36,593 bases of DNA from Ignavibacteria bacterium (GTDB taxonomy: Bacteria > Bacteroidota > Ignavibacteria > UBA10030 > SZUA-254). Location: NCBI GenBank assembly GCA_016178625.1, contig JACOSX010000101.1:1-36593 (forward strand), given 5' to 3'. Each line of letters starts with the position of its first letter. The stretch's first letter is position 1. A program made the translations under genes and the position numbers. Shown here one piece after another: positions 7,907 through 16,848 of the stretch. The notes beneath the pieces are model-generated. The model did no database searches and was not told where the DNA came from. It saw only the letters and a program-made list of their open reading frames with translations.

Positions 7907-10594
7907 CTACCGAGTTTCAATTCCCTCAGCAATATTCACTTGCAGTTTTTGTGTCTGCTTGATTTTACTGTACGTTAATGTTATGGTGTATTCCCCAGAT
8001 TTGAAGAATTTTGAACCCTCACCACCATAGTCATTAAGCAAGTCTTTTGTTGGCTTGAGATCCCAAGAGAGTCGATTAAAACCTGGATGCCCAACTGTTT
8101 TGAGGTTTGCCAATGGACGCCCGGCGTCGTTCGTGACCGATAGTTTGACTTCGTCTCCAGTATATGCCTTTATGTAGAACGTCATAAGAGCGCCATCGGG
8201 CGGATTTTCGCCGCGGAACATCGTTTTGCCAGCCCACTCTACAAATCCCTCGTTCGGATAATATCCGTACGTTGCACGGAATGGAAAAAGGTACGCCGAC
8301 TGCGACTGAACCTCGGTTGTGAACTCTTCGAGGGAGCTGATATCGTCGATGATGTATAGACTTCTGCCGTGTGTAGCGATAACGAGGTCGCGATCCCGTG
8401 GGTGAATGATAATATCGTCCACGGCAACCGTCGGTAATTCACCGAATTTTACCCATGTTAGGCCGCGATCGAGACTCATGAAAAGACCAAACTCGGTTCC
8501 GGCAAACAGCAAGTGGGGGTTCTTCAGATCCTCACGGACAACCTTCACAGGACCATCCTCCGGGAGATTACCTGTGATACTCGTCCACGACTTGCCTCCA
8601 TCACTTGTGAAGAATGCCAGTGGGGCGTAATTGCCGGAGCGATGTGCATCAATGGCAAGATACGCGACATTCTTATCATGATGACTTGGCTCGATTCTAT
8701 TAATCCACTGACCCTTAGCTGTTTTCGGGAGACTGCCAGTGAGATCAGTCCAATGTCCTCCTTCATCTCGCGTGATCCAGAGTTTACCATCATCAGTTCC
8801 CGCCCATAGCACTCCTGCCTCAGTGGGAGATTCTGCCAGGGTGTACACGACGCCGTAATTTTCTGCGCCACTTCCGACAGTCATTATCTTGCTTGGGTCG
8901 TGTGCCGAAAGGTCGGGGCTGATCGCTTGCCATTGCTCTCCCCGTTCTACCAACTTAAAGATTCGGTTACCCGCGAGATACATCGTCCCTTTTTGATGGA
9001 CGCTTTCGATGAGTGGCGAGTTCCAGTGAAAGCGAAAGGCAACTTGTCCTTCCGCCGGCTCAGGACGAAGACCCTTGATCTCACCGTTACGCAAGTTAAT
9101 TCGGTGGATGTATCCCTGCTGCGATTCGGCGTACACAATATTCGAGTCTGTTGGATCGAAGACGCAGTAGAATCCATCGCCTCCACCGATATTGATCCAA
9201 TCGTTGTTCATGATCCCCTCCTTTGACCGTATCCGACTAGGACCGACCCAGTTGAGGTTATCCTGAAGTCCACCGGCGATGCGGTAGGGCGTGCTCATAT
9301 CTACAGTGATGCGATAAAATTCACCCGCGGCGATCTTGTTAAGATGTTCCCAATTTTTCCCAGCATCAAAGCTTTGATATGCTCCACCATCTGTGCCGAG
9401 AAGGATTCTCTTGGTGTTTCGGGGATCAATAACTAGTGCGTGACAATCGGGATGAACTTTTTGGAAATGATCCTCCTGGAAGGATCTTCCGCCATCATCG
9501 GAGACATGCGCCATGTAACCGAGGACATAGACGCGCTGATCGTTTGTGGGATCAACTCGAATCTGGCTGAAGTAGAAGGGACGGGGGTTCAGTTTGCTCA
9601 TGCGTGTCCAGTGCATGCCGCCATCGTCCGACCGGAACACGCCACCACGCTTGCTGTAGACATCATCAATGGAGCTTGTGCCGCCTTCCTCGGTCTGAAC
9701 GATGGCATAGACGATGTTCGAGTTTTTCTTGAAAACATCAAGTCCGATGCGCCCCGTTCCACTGGGAAGGCCATCGCTTAATTTTTTCCATGTTGACCCA
9801 CCATCCGTAGTCTTGAAAACACCTCCAACATCGTTACCGTCCGCTGCTTCCGATCCCCACATAAACGCCCATGGCGTTCGCTGTCGGGCATAGAGTGTGG
9901 CAAAAAGTATATCCGGATTCGAGGGATCGATGGCAACGTCGCCACACCCTACCTTGTCCGTCATACCCTTGGGACCTGTGAGAACAGCTTTCCATGTTTT
10001 CCCTCCGTCGGTTGTTTTGTACAATCCGCGCTCAGGGTTCGGATTCCATAGATCTCCCATCGCGGCGACCCATACAGTATTCGTGTCGGTAGGATGAACA
10101 ACGATGCGGGCGATTGTTTTACTGTTCTTCAATCCAACATTCATCCATGTTTCGCCGGCGTCCGTGGAATGATAGACACCATTTCCCCAGCTCGAACTGT
10201 TGCGGTCGTTCGCTTCCCCCGTGCCGGCCCAAACGTGTTTGGCATTCGAGGGGGCAACAGCGATGGCGCCAATCGCCGCGACATTCTCCTTTTCAAAAAT
10301 CGCATCGAACGAACCGCCATCGTTGGAAGTCTTCATCACACCGCCGGTTCCCAGTCCAACATAAAATGTATAGATGTCTTCTGGATCGAGCGCAATCGAC
10401 GACACGCGACCGCCCATCACTGCAGGCCCGATACTCCGTGCCTTAAAAGGTTTCAGCATTGCTTGCTCGGGTGTACTGACTCCCGTCTGTTCTGATTTTG
10501 GTTTCGACTTCTGACCAAATGCGGCAGGCGTGCCCGTGAAATCTATCAACATCACTACGAGAACTACGACCAATGGATATATACATATCTTCAT
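7907..10594 (-). CDS. Large exported BNR/VPS10-like beta-propeller protein
   Basis: An 895-residue exported protein. It has a signal peptide at residues 1-27 (ending AAFG) followed by two propellers made of BNR/Asp-box repeats (TTDGGKTW, STDAGETW, RSDDGGMHW). It carries the conserved start FKARSIGPAVMGGRVSSIA typical of the VPS10/sortilin-like glycosyl-hydrolase-annotated family of Bacteroidota. The last ~170 residues form a beta-sandwich-like region (TGDEVKLSVTNDAGRPL, YTITLTYSK). Members usually reach 1000-1100 residues, so this one is somewhat short at the C end. The function is unknown; the hydrolase label in databases is not supported by catalytic residues. The ATG at 10594 follows AAGGAT at 7 nt. 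Confidence 0.85.
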   Translation of the reverse strand: MKICIYPLVVVLVVMLIDFTGTPAAFGQKSKPKSEQTGVSTPEQAMLKPFKARSIGPAVMGGRVSSIALDPEDIYTFYVGLGTGGVMKTSNDGGSFDAIFEKENVAAIGAIAVAPSNAKHVWAGTGEANDRNSSSWGNGVYHSTDAGETWMNVGLKNSKTIARIVVHPTDTNTVWVAAMGDLWNPNPERGLYKTTDGGKTWKAVLTGPKGMTDKVGCGDVAIDPSNPDILFATLYARQRTPWAFMWGSEAADGNDVGGVFKTTDGGSTWKKLSDGLPSGTGRIGLDVFKKNSNIVYAIVQTEEGGTSSIDDVYSKRGGVFRSDDGGMHWTRMSKLNPRPFYFSQIRVDPTNDQRVYVLGYMAHVSDDGGRSFQEDHFQKVHPDCHALVIDPRNTKRILLGTDGGAYQSFDAGKNWEHLNKIAAGEFYRITVDMSTPYRIAGGLQDNLNWVGPSRIRSKEGIMNNDWINIGGGDGFYCVFDPTDSNIVYAESQQGYIHRINLRNGEIKGLRPEPAEGQVAFRFHWNSPLIESVHQKGTMYLAGNRIFKLVERGEQWQAISPDLSAHDPSKIMTVGSGAENYGVVYTLAESPTEAGVLWAGTDDGKLWITRDEGGHWTDLTGSLPKTAKGQWINRIEPSHHDKNVAYLAIDAHRSGNYAPLAFFTSDGGKSWTSITGNLPEDGPVKVVREDLKNPHLLFAGTEFGLFMSLDRGLTWVKFGELPTVAVDDIIIHPRDRDLVIATHGRSLYIIDDISSLEEFTTEVQSQSAYLFPFRATYGYYPNEGFVEWAGKTMFRGENPPDGALMTFYIKAYTGDEVKLSVTNDAGRPLANLKTVGHPGFNRLSWDLKPTKDLLNDYGGEGSKFFKSGEYTITLTYSKIKQTQKLQVNIAEGIETR

Positions 10595-10726
10595 GTGCTC
10601 ATCCTTGTATTGAAGATGTAAGAATTGTGTTGGGGAGTTTTAATATACTCTTTCGTTCTGCTTGAATCAAGGAAAAATCTTTGAGCTGGAAACAGGAAGA
10701 AGGGATATGATCAAATGAAGGGCAAT

Positions 10727-11512
10727 CTAACCTGATTCAGCTTCTTGATTTAAACGTTTGACGACCCCTGTCACGATTTCTCGCGGAGAAAGACGCACAC
10801 CGAACGCGACAAGTTTGTTGATGATACCCGGAACGACAATCCCCTTGCCGTTCATTAACCCACGATAACCGATGGCAGCGACAGTCGCCGCTTCCATCAC
10901 GTTCGCACTCCGGAAGAGGTTTGTCTTTTCCATGCCGGCGCGCTTTTGAAACTCAGTTCGTGTCGGACCGGGGCACAGGGTTGTAACGGTGATGCCCGTT
11001 CCTTTCAATTCAGCTCTTAACGCTTCGGAGAACGATAACACGTACGCTTTCGTCGCGTAATACACCGCCATCAACGGTCCAGGTTGAAACGCTGCCGTCG
11101 ACGCGACGTTGAGGATCCTCCCGCTGCCGCGTCTGACCATATCCTTAACGAATAATTTTGTCAGGTGTGTAAGTGCAACTATATTAAGGTCCATTTGCTG
11201 GAGTTCAAGGATGAGATCGGTACCGGTGAATGCGCCATGCGTGCCGAACCCTGCGTTGTTGACGAGGACATCAATCGTAATAGCTTGGTCATGGATGAAA
11301 TCATAAATCTCTGTTGGACTGCTACGGGATGATAGATCTTTTGTGATGATGGTTGCTGCAATTCCATGCTTCGCTGTGAGGTCACTCGCCAGCGAAGCGA
11401 GTGCTGTCTCATTGCGGGCAACAAGCAGGAGGTTGTAGCCATCGCGGGCGAACAGCTTGGAGAATTCGCGTCCAATGCCGGTTGACGCGCCGGTGATAAG
11501 CGCTGTTTTCAT
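10727..11512 (-). CDS. Short-chain dehydrogenase/reductase (SDR, DltE-like)
   Basis: A 261-residue classical SDR. The N-terminal Rossmann motif TGASTGIG (residues ~7-14) binds NAD(P). The Arg in VARN favours NADP. NNAG follows at ~90, the catalytic Ser in NVASTAA, and YxxxK in YYATKAY. The CPGPTRTEF motif after the active site is typical of the DltE-like SDR group (PRK06181-type), whose substrates are mostly unknown. The ATG at 11512 has a weak ribosome site. It is isolated: ~130 nt from the BNR gene downstream and ~200 nt of hairpin-rich sequence from the cassette upstream. Confidence 0.87.
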   Translation of the reverse strand: MKTALITGASTGIGREFSKLFARDGYNLLLVARNETALASLASDLTAKHGIAATIITKDLSSRSSPTEIYDFIHDQAITIDVLVNNAGFGTHGAFTGTDLILELQQMDLNIVALTHLTKLFVKDMVRRGSGRILNVASTAAFQPGPLMAVYYATKAYVLSFSEALRAELKGTGITVTTLCPGPTRTEFQKRAGMEKTNLFRSANVMEAATVAAIGYRGLMNGKGIVVPGIINKLVAFGVRLSPREIVTGVVKRLNQEAESG

Positions 11513-11544
11513 GTGAGATGATTGCTAAATTTCTGGCTGCTGGA

Positions 11545-11710
11545 GAATCCCGCCCTTGCTCGCAACGGGCGAGTCAGGCGAACGAAGTTCGTCTTTCTGA
11601 GCGATTATTCGCTCGGTCAATATACTCAGTTATGTTGCGGGAGTCAATGACGCCAGAGGCGCACGAGCTTCAGCAGTGATCCTACTATGCCAGAGGCATA
11701 CAAGGCGAAA
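11545..11710. repeat. Cluster of short palindromes
   Basis: Several hairpins follow each other: CGCCC...GGGCG (about 11549-11571), GAACGAAGTTC, GAGCGA-TTAT-TCGCTC, and two copies of a GCCAGAGGC core inside ACGCCAGAGGCGC and ATGCCAGAGGCAT. None is followed by a clear T-run. This looks like REP/MITE-type intergenic repeat sequence rather than a gene; it may also end the cassette transcript. Confidence 0.4.
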
Positions 11711-11719
11711 TGGGGTTTC

Positions 11720-13618
11720 CTACGTGAAGGCTCCTTGACTGCCAAGTGCCGGCACCCTGTTGAGAGATATGGCAAACTCTTTCTCAAGATCATACTGCTT
11801 GCCGTGAACGGTTCCGCGCCCATTCGCAATTGTAAGCTTTCTGTTTCTCACATCGGCTTGCCATTGTGAGGGGACGACTTCGGACCGTCGATTCGCAATG
11901 ATGATCATCTTCCGTACCTGCGCTTCGTCTTCGGAAAGTGTAGAGGGGATCGCTAGATAGTCGTGACGGATTTTTTCTCCAGCGCCATTTTTATCCACTT
12001 TCCCGTTCTGCACATTAATATCAAACATCAGTGCGACGCCTCGTTCAGTGAGCAGCTCGAATCGTCTGCAATTGTCGAGTGCAATCTCGTATCGTACTTC
12101 TGTCGTCTTCACCTGTAACGCGATCATTTCTGAAGACTTGCCGAGAGCGTTCAGTGCATTCTTCCATTTGTCAACGAGATACCAGATTGTTCGATTGTTG
12201 ACAACCTTCGTTAGTTGGATGTTCTTTGCCCATTCCACCTGCTCGTCTTTCGAAGAGTCCAACATCTTCACAAATTCATCATACAGATCACCCATGATCT
12301 TCTTGAGGGTATCATTGCGTTTGGAATCGTCGCGCATCGCTTTCCATAGTGGCTGGAGAGAACCCTGTCCGAGGTTCCACTGCAGCGCGCCAAAACTTAT
12401 TCCCTGTCCGTCGAAATTGCCGGCAACGCTGCCGAAGCAATCCGGATATCCGAGGCTTGTTTCGAACGACGCGGTCAACGCGAGGACGCGCGAAGCCAAT
12501 GGCATTTCAATGGGTATCTTCTGTGAGATTGGTATGATCTTGCCAAGAACATCTTTGGCGGTCTCGAGGATATTCGTAACGCGGATGTCCGAAGCCAGTG
12601 ATGCGATCGCAGGGCGCTCATTGGGAGGATCCTCTTGAGAAGGACTTGGTGGAACCGAAGGCGTTGAAGGCGGCAGCGATTCCTTTGTGGGAGCCGGGCT
12701 TGATGGCGTCGAGGGTGTAGCAGGTGAAGCTGGCTCTACTTTTGTGGCGGATGGTGGACTCGCAGAGCGCCCAGCTCTAAGGGCTTCGACTGCGCGTGAA
12801 CCAAAGTAAAATGCCAACACCATTTCCAGTGCGGTGATGAGACCGTTGTAATGTTTTTCGAGATCAATCGGGGATGAGAGATTGACTGCTTCAATCAGTA
12901 AGAACATCACGAGTGCCGTCAGCGCCAGTGTCCCGCGTATCGTTCCGGGAGGCAAGCCAAAAGAGTCGGACTCATAGGGGTTCTTCGGTGGTTCACTAAA
13001 AGGTGTAATTGCCGGTGCTTCAGTCTGATCTGCTGATCTGGTCTCGGAGATCACTTGATCTGATTTTGCAGCGATGAGGTCTGAGCGAATCTGGGCAAAC
13101 GTCTTGAAACCGAATCGGCCCTTGACAACCTGATCGAAGAGTCGGTCGACTGAAGATTCATACGCTTCGGGATACAATATCTTCCACTCTCGATTTGAAA
13201 GTCCATAATTGTGGACGTACCGATGGATTGCCCAGATGTAATAAATGACCACGAGAAGGAGCCAGGCAAAGAAAGCACCGAAAGCATATCGAGCTCTACG
13301 ACTGTATTCTTCATTCGTTTTGAAGTCCTTCACGAGCGTCAATGAATCCAACGCGAGTTTGATTTTCAGGTCGGTGATGATCTTGTTGAGCGAATCTGAA
13401 CAACATTTCAGGTACGACGGAACTGAAGTTCGGGGAGAAGTATCTACCGGACTTTCCTTCGGCTTGTCGGCTGTGCCTTTACGTTGGATAACGGATGTTG
13501 TTGACTTGCTTGAGCCACCAAAGATTTTTGGCGAATCACTCTCTGTTTGTGAATAAATCTGAGATGGTATTACCGTACATGTGACCAAAAGGAGGAATCC
13601 CACAGTGCGAAGGTTCAT
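11720..13618 (-). CDS. Three-TM protein with C-terminal lysozyme/GH46-like domain, function unknown
   Basis: A 632-residue protein. Signal peptide (1-23), TM at ~112-132, and two more TMs (~226-248 and ~258-276) bracketed by GLPPGTIRGTLAL and AFYFGSRAVEAL, a motif pair I recall from other uncharacterised membrane proteins. A Pro/Ser/Thr linker covers ~285-335. The C-terminal domain from ~370 contains SFETS (Glu386) and FDGQGISFGALQWNLGQGS (Asp403). The Glu-to-Asp spacing and the DGQGISFG motif resemble GH46 chitosanases of the lysozyme superfamily (DGRG motif), so a peptidoglycan or glycan hydrolase is plausible but not proven. The ATG at 13618 follows GGGAG and starts a signal peptide; an upstream extension of 38 codons has neither. 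Last gene of a tight three-gene operon. Confidence 0.8.
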   Translation of the reverse strand: MNLRTVGFLLLVTCTVIPSQIYSQTESDSPKIFGGSSKSTTSVIQRKGTADKPKESPVDTSPRTSVPSYLKCCSDSLNKIITDLKIKLALDSLTLVKDFKTNEEYSRRARYAFGAFFAWLLLVVIYYIWAIHRYVHNYGLSNREWKILYPEAYESSVDRLFDQVVKGRFGFKTFAQIRSDLIAAKSDQVISETRSADQTEAPAITPFSEPPKNPYESDSFGLPPGTIRGTLALTALVMFLLIEAVNLSSPIDLEKHYNGLITALEMVLAFYFGSRAVEALRAGRSASPPSATKVEPASPATPSTPSSPAPTKESLPPSTPSVPPSPSQEDPPNERPAIASLASDIRVTNILETAKDVLGKIIPISQKIPIEMPLASRVLALTASFETSLGYPDCFGSVAGNFDGQGISFGALQWNLGQGSLQPLWKAMRDDSKRNDTLKKIMGDLYDEFVKMLDSSKDEQVEWAKNIQLTKVVNNRTIWYLVDKWKNALNALGKSSEMIALQVKTTEVRYEIALDNCRRFELLTERGVALMFDINVQNGKVDKNGAGEKIRHDYLAIPSTLSEDEAQVRKMIIIANRRSEVVPSQWQADVRNRKLTIANGRGTVHGKQYDLEKEFAISLNRVPALGSQGAFT

Positions 13619-13652
13619 TGTTGTACTCCCGAGGAAAAGTTGAGAAACATTG

Positions 13653-14249
13653 TTATCTGATAAGCAAATAGTCGACGACGGCACCAATGATGAGCCCGAT
13701 ACCCGCTCCCGCCCAACTGAAACTGAAATCACCCTGTGCGTCTTTTCCGATCCTGCCGCCGACTACTCCACCTGTTACGCTGCCCAGCAATCCGCCGGTG
13801 ATCACGCTTGTGCGCTTCACTTGATCGACGTATTCGAGTGCCTTTTCAGTGTTTCGGGTCGATCGCACGACCAGCCCGTCGGCTGATCGGAAATCACTTT
13901 GGAGCAAACGATAGGATGAATCCTGAATCGAGATAATTGTGTTGAGATGTCTGTTAACAGAATCTTTGAGTGCGATGATTGAGTCTCTGAGAATCCGGTT
14001 GAGTCCGTTCAGACTATCAAGTGTGTGATCGACCTTTTCAATCTCGACAAGATTTTTCCAGGCTAAACTGTTGTAGATGATTGCCGAATCGCACTCCATG
14101 ATAAATGTCTGACCATTATAGATTCTCAGCGTCCGCGGTTTGTCGCAGACTGAAAACCCAATTGTGTGTGCGCGAGGACTTTGAGAATATGATTCTGTGT
14201 TGAAGAAAGCGGTAAACACACTGATAAGAAGGACGATTGTACGTTTCAT
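13653..14249 (-). CDS. Exported coiled-coil protein with C-terminal glycine zipper
   Basis: A 198-residue protein of no recognised family. Signal peptide residues 1-22 (ending SYSQ). The middle (~75-150) is hydrophilic and helical, with heptad-like Leu/Ile/Ser spacing (VDHTLDSLNGLNRIL), a probable coiled coil. The last ~50 residues are a Gly-rich, weakly hydrophobic segment (TGGLLGSVTGGVVGGRIG, then AGAGIGLIIGAVV), a glycine-zipper pattern that often inserts in membranes. Two Cys residues sit in the N-terminal half. The ATG at 14249 is preceded by GGGAGAG. The gaps are 35 nt to the upstream gene and 34 nt to the downstream gene, so it belongs to the same operon. Confidence 0.75.
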   Translation of the reverse strand: MKRTIVLLISVFTAFFNTESYSQSPRAHTIGFSVCDKPRTLRIYNGQTFIMECDSAIIYNSLAWKNLVEIEKVDHTLDSLNGLNRILRDSIIALKDSVNRHLNTIISIQDSSYRLLQSDFRSADGLVVRSTRNTEKALEYVDQVKRTSVITGGLLGSVTGGVVGGRIGKDAQGDFSFSWAGAGIGLIIGAVVDYLLIR

Positions 14250-14284
14250 AACTCTCCCTGCTTGCTGGTTAAGCCGTGGAATGC

Positions 14285-14755
14285 TTAATTAAATATTTTT
14301 CCAGGATCCTCTTCGATCTCGCCCCGAAGTTGCTCTCTGCGCTGTTGGGCAGTCTGGATTTGAGTATCGACCGTACGTGAGCGCTCTTCCAACGATGACA
14401 CTTTTTCCTGCAGTCGGTTTATCTCGGTGATCTCCCGGTGAATGCTCTCCCGCCTCCACTCGTCGAGATCTCTTACCTGCTGGCGAAGTTTCTCTAACTC
14501 TGCCTTAATATCTTCATTCTCTTTGGTGATCGCCTTCTCGGTTGAACCATCCCCGAGCAAATTTGAAAAAACACTCTTAACCTTTTCCCAGAGGTATAGA
14601 ATCGGTGCGGCAAACCCAACGAGCCAGAGAGGGAGATTGTTCTCTCTCGCCAACTTGACGGCAAAGTCCTTCACGCCCGGCACGAGGAGAGTAATGGCAA
14701 GCATCCCCCCGAACACTAGAACAAGGATAACCAAGACTTTCCAGAATTTATCCAT
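14285..14755 (-). CDS. Two-TM protein with long cytoplasmic coiled coil
   Basis: A 156-residue protein of unknown family. TM1 at ~7-27 (VLVILVLVFGGMLAITLLV) and a second hydrophobic segment at ~43-58 (LWLVGFAAPILYLW). Then a charged helix from ~75 to 150 with regular heptads (LEKLRQQVRDLDEWRRE, INRLQEKVSSLEERS). The layout is holin-like in size and topology, but nothing proves that. The ATG at 14755 follows AGGA at 7 nt. It is the first gene of the three-gene cassette. A sigma70-like promoter candidate lies 190 nt upstream. Confidence 0.75.
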   Translation of the reverse strand: MDKFWKVLVILVLVFGGMLAITLLVPGVKDFAVKLARENNLPLWLVGFAAPILYLWEKVKSVFSNLLGDGSTEKAITKENEDIKAELEKLRQQVRDLDEWRRESIHREITEINRLQEKVSSLEERSRTVDTQIQTAQQRREQLRGEIEEDPGKIFN

Positions 14756-15069
14756 CAGTTGGTCCTTTCATGTAATCAGTGATGTGGCATGGAATTATCC
14801 AAGGTATCCAACGATAAATTGCATCCCTATAGTGGCATTACTTCACTTGAGAATCTTTTCGAGAACTGCTTCGTGTTCTTAGGTGATTGCAGATGAGAAC
14901 GGGAACAAATTCCCCCCGAATTTCCCATTTCAATCAATTGCCCGCAAAATACGACTTTCAATGACCGAAGTCAAGAAATTTTTTTCTTTTCTCCACAAAT
15001 GTTTTTCATTGCTAATCAAGAGATGTGCTGTGTTTCTGCAATTGTTCTCAGTAAACCACCTGTTCAGTA
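14756..15069. other. Spacer between the cassette and the M49-like gene
   Basis: This 314-nt stretch holds no convincing ORF on either strand. It contains the candidate promoter at 14946-14974 (minus strand) and an A/T-rich tract at about 14975-15010. No terminator of the M49-like gene could be recognised with confidence. Confidence 0.5.
14946..14974 (-). promoter_or_regulatory. Candidate sigma70-type promoter of the three-gene cassette
   Basis: On the minus strand TTGACT (14969-14974) is followed after exactly 17 nt by TATTTT (14946-14951). It lies about 190 nt upstream of the first cassette gene. The match is good at -35 and fair at -10; a long leader would result. Confidence 0.35.
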
Positions 15070-16734
15070 TTACTTCATCGCGGCGAGCGGGAAGTACGGC
15101 TCAATATCAACCGGAACGTTACTGAGCTTTGTAAGAATTGATTGCATTGTCGGGCGGATAACGCCGTATTTCTCCAGTAGTTCTCTTGCACCACTATAAT
15201 TGCCTTCTGCCTGGAGTGTCATGATCATACCCGTCAATTTCTTGACTGCAACTTTGATCCTGCCAAAGTTAACGCTGAATGTTGACGTCTCTTCGTCGAA
15301 GTGAAACGCATCCTCATCAGAGAGGTAGTTGAACTGGAGGGCTGTTCCCTTCCCATGGGATTCATTGATGCCGAATCGCACCGAGCGGAAGATGCCTGCA
15401 AGATACGTAACGTAGAGTTGTTGTTCTAATGACCTTTCTATGACTCCCTTGTCCATCAGGTATTGTAATGCAAATAAGCCGGAGATATCTGCCTTTGCTT
15501 CTTCGAGTGCAGAGCCGAGTTCTTTCATCTCCTGTCGCACAGTTGATGCTTTGCCATTCGCGGTGATAGTGTGAGGTCCGAGTCCGTGCATCAATTCGTG
15601 AGCGAGGATGTGGGTGAAGAACGGTTCAAAGGCGATCATCGATCGCTGCTTCTTGTGCACAGCAATCGATGCAATGGGAACCAGGATTGTATTAAACTTT
15701 GCTTCCTGGACGTTCTTGAGCATCACACGTTTGCTCCCTTTTTCTCGCGTGACCCGCTCGTCGTTCGGTAGATTAAACGCTGCCGTCTGAACACCAGCCC
15801 GCGCTTCACCGCCGATTGCCACCTCGTCGACGACCCGGATGGGTGAAAGTGTTCCCAGTTTAGGGTTTCGGTATTTGGGATCGATCGGCAGGTGATCTTC
15901 AATCTCTTGCAAGTACAACGAAAAATTCTCGAGCTTCTTGCTTTCAGCGTCGTTGCGTATCGAGATGAATGCCTCGAAAGCTGCTTTGTAGTTAAATAAC
16001 TCATCCATGTACACTTCGTAGGGACCAATCGTCGGCTCGATGGGACTGTCGAGATCCATCCACGCAACATCGCTTTCGTAATAATCATTGCTCAGGAAAG
16101 CGTCTGCGCGCTTCGTCAGGAACGCCTTCAGCGTTGCGTTGTCTGTTGCCTCGGCGGCATCGCGAAGGAGTTTCGCTGCGGGCTCGAGCTTGTCTTTATA
16201 TTCGGTGTTATAGGGGTTCGAATACAATCGTCCCTCATCATTCCGCCGGATGGTGTAAAAGAATCCAGTCGCGTTGTTCTTAGAGTCCTCAGGCAGGGAT
16301 GAGATCCAACTGTTGAATTCTTCTTTCGTCATGTCTTCCGGATAATAATTGGCTCCCGGCGGTTTTGTTCTCGGTACGCCTTCAATGAACGGTTCGTCGT
16401 GATCGAGTTTCGACCATGGACCCATGTTGATGAGAAAGTAATGGAATTTCTCCTTTCCTCCTATTGTCGAGTCCTGCCGAAGCTTTTGCAAGAATGTTCT
16501 GTTTCCAGTCCACACTTGACGGATATACAGTGAGTCCATGAGTTTTGCTGCGGCGATCAGCTTGTCGAGAGCAATCTTGTCTCCATCAGAAAGATTGAAA
16601 ACGTTTCCAGAGATCTGTGTCGGGGCGAAGCGTTTTATTTTTCCAGCAAGTGTTGCTGGGGTTTGTTGCGCGATTGCACGTGAGCTTAGTACAAACAGGC
16701 TGGTGAGAATGAGATATCTAATGTAAGATTTCAT
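15070..16734 (-). CDS. Exported M49-like zinc metallopeptidase
   Basis: A 554-residue protein with a signal peptide (1-22, ending AIAQ) related to the dipeptidyl-peptidase III (M49) group found fused to Nudix domains in plants. The zinc site is visible as HELMHGLGP (His379, Glu380, His383) with the third ligand in EEAKAD (411-416). Classical M49 enzymes have HExxGH, while this subgroup has the shorter HExxH form. The family probably cleaves dipeptides, but the substrate of this subgroup is not established. The ATG at 16734 follows GGGGAG at 7 nt. It lies between the PKD-domain gene upstream (114-nt gap) and the membrane cassette downstream. Confidence 0.82.
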   Translation of the reverse strand: MKSYIRYLILTSLFVLSSRAIAQQTPATLAGKIKRFAPTQISGNVFNLSDGDKIALDKLIAAAKLMDSLYIRQVWTGNRTFLQKLRQDSTIGGKEKFHYFLINMGPWSKLDHDEPFIEGVPRTKPPGANYYPEDMTKEEFNSWISSLPEDSKNNATGFFYTIRRNDEGRLYSNPYNTEYKDKLEPAAKLLRDAAEATDNATLKAFLTKRADAFLSNDYYESDVAWMDLDSPIEPTIGPYEVYMDELFNYKAAFEAFISIRNDAESKKLENFSLYLQEIEDHLPIDPKYRNPKLGTLSPIRVVDEVAIGGEARAGVQTAAFNLPNDERVTREKGSKRVMLKNVQEAKFNTILVPIASIAVHKKQRSMIAFEPFFTHILAHELMHGLGPHTITANGKASTVRQEMKELGSALEEAKADISGLFALQYLMDKGVIERSLEQQLYVTYLAGIFRSVRFGINESHGKGTALQFNYLSDEDAFHFDEETSTFSVNFGRIKVAVKKLTGMIMTLQAEGNYSGARELLEKYGVIRPTMQSILTKLSNVPVDIEPYFPLAAMK

Positions 16735-16848
16735 GGGAATCTCCCCGTATCTGTTAGGAATAATTCTTGTCGCCTCATGGGATGAGATGATATTCGGAAA
16801 TTTTTCCCGTGGATATCGCCCACATGGTAAGCAATATTGAACCTAATG

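Noticed and set aside
13619-13732. Upstream 38-codon extension of the lysozyme-like cassette protein
   Set aside because: It overlaps the glycine-zipper gene; the ATG at 13618 has a ribosome site and a signal peptide.
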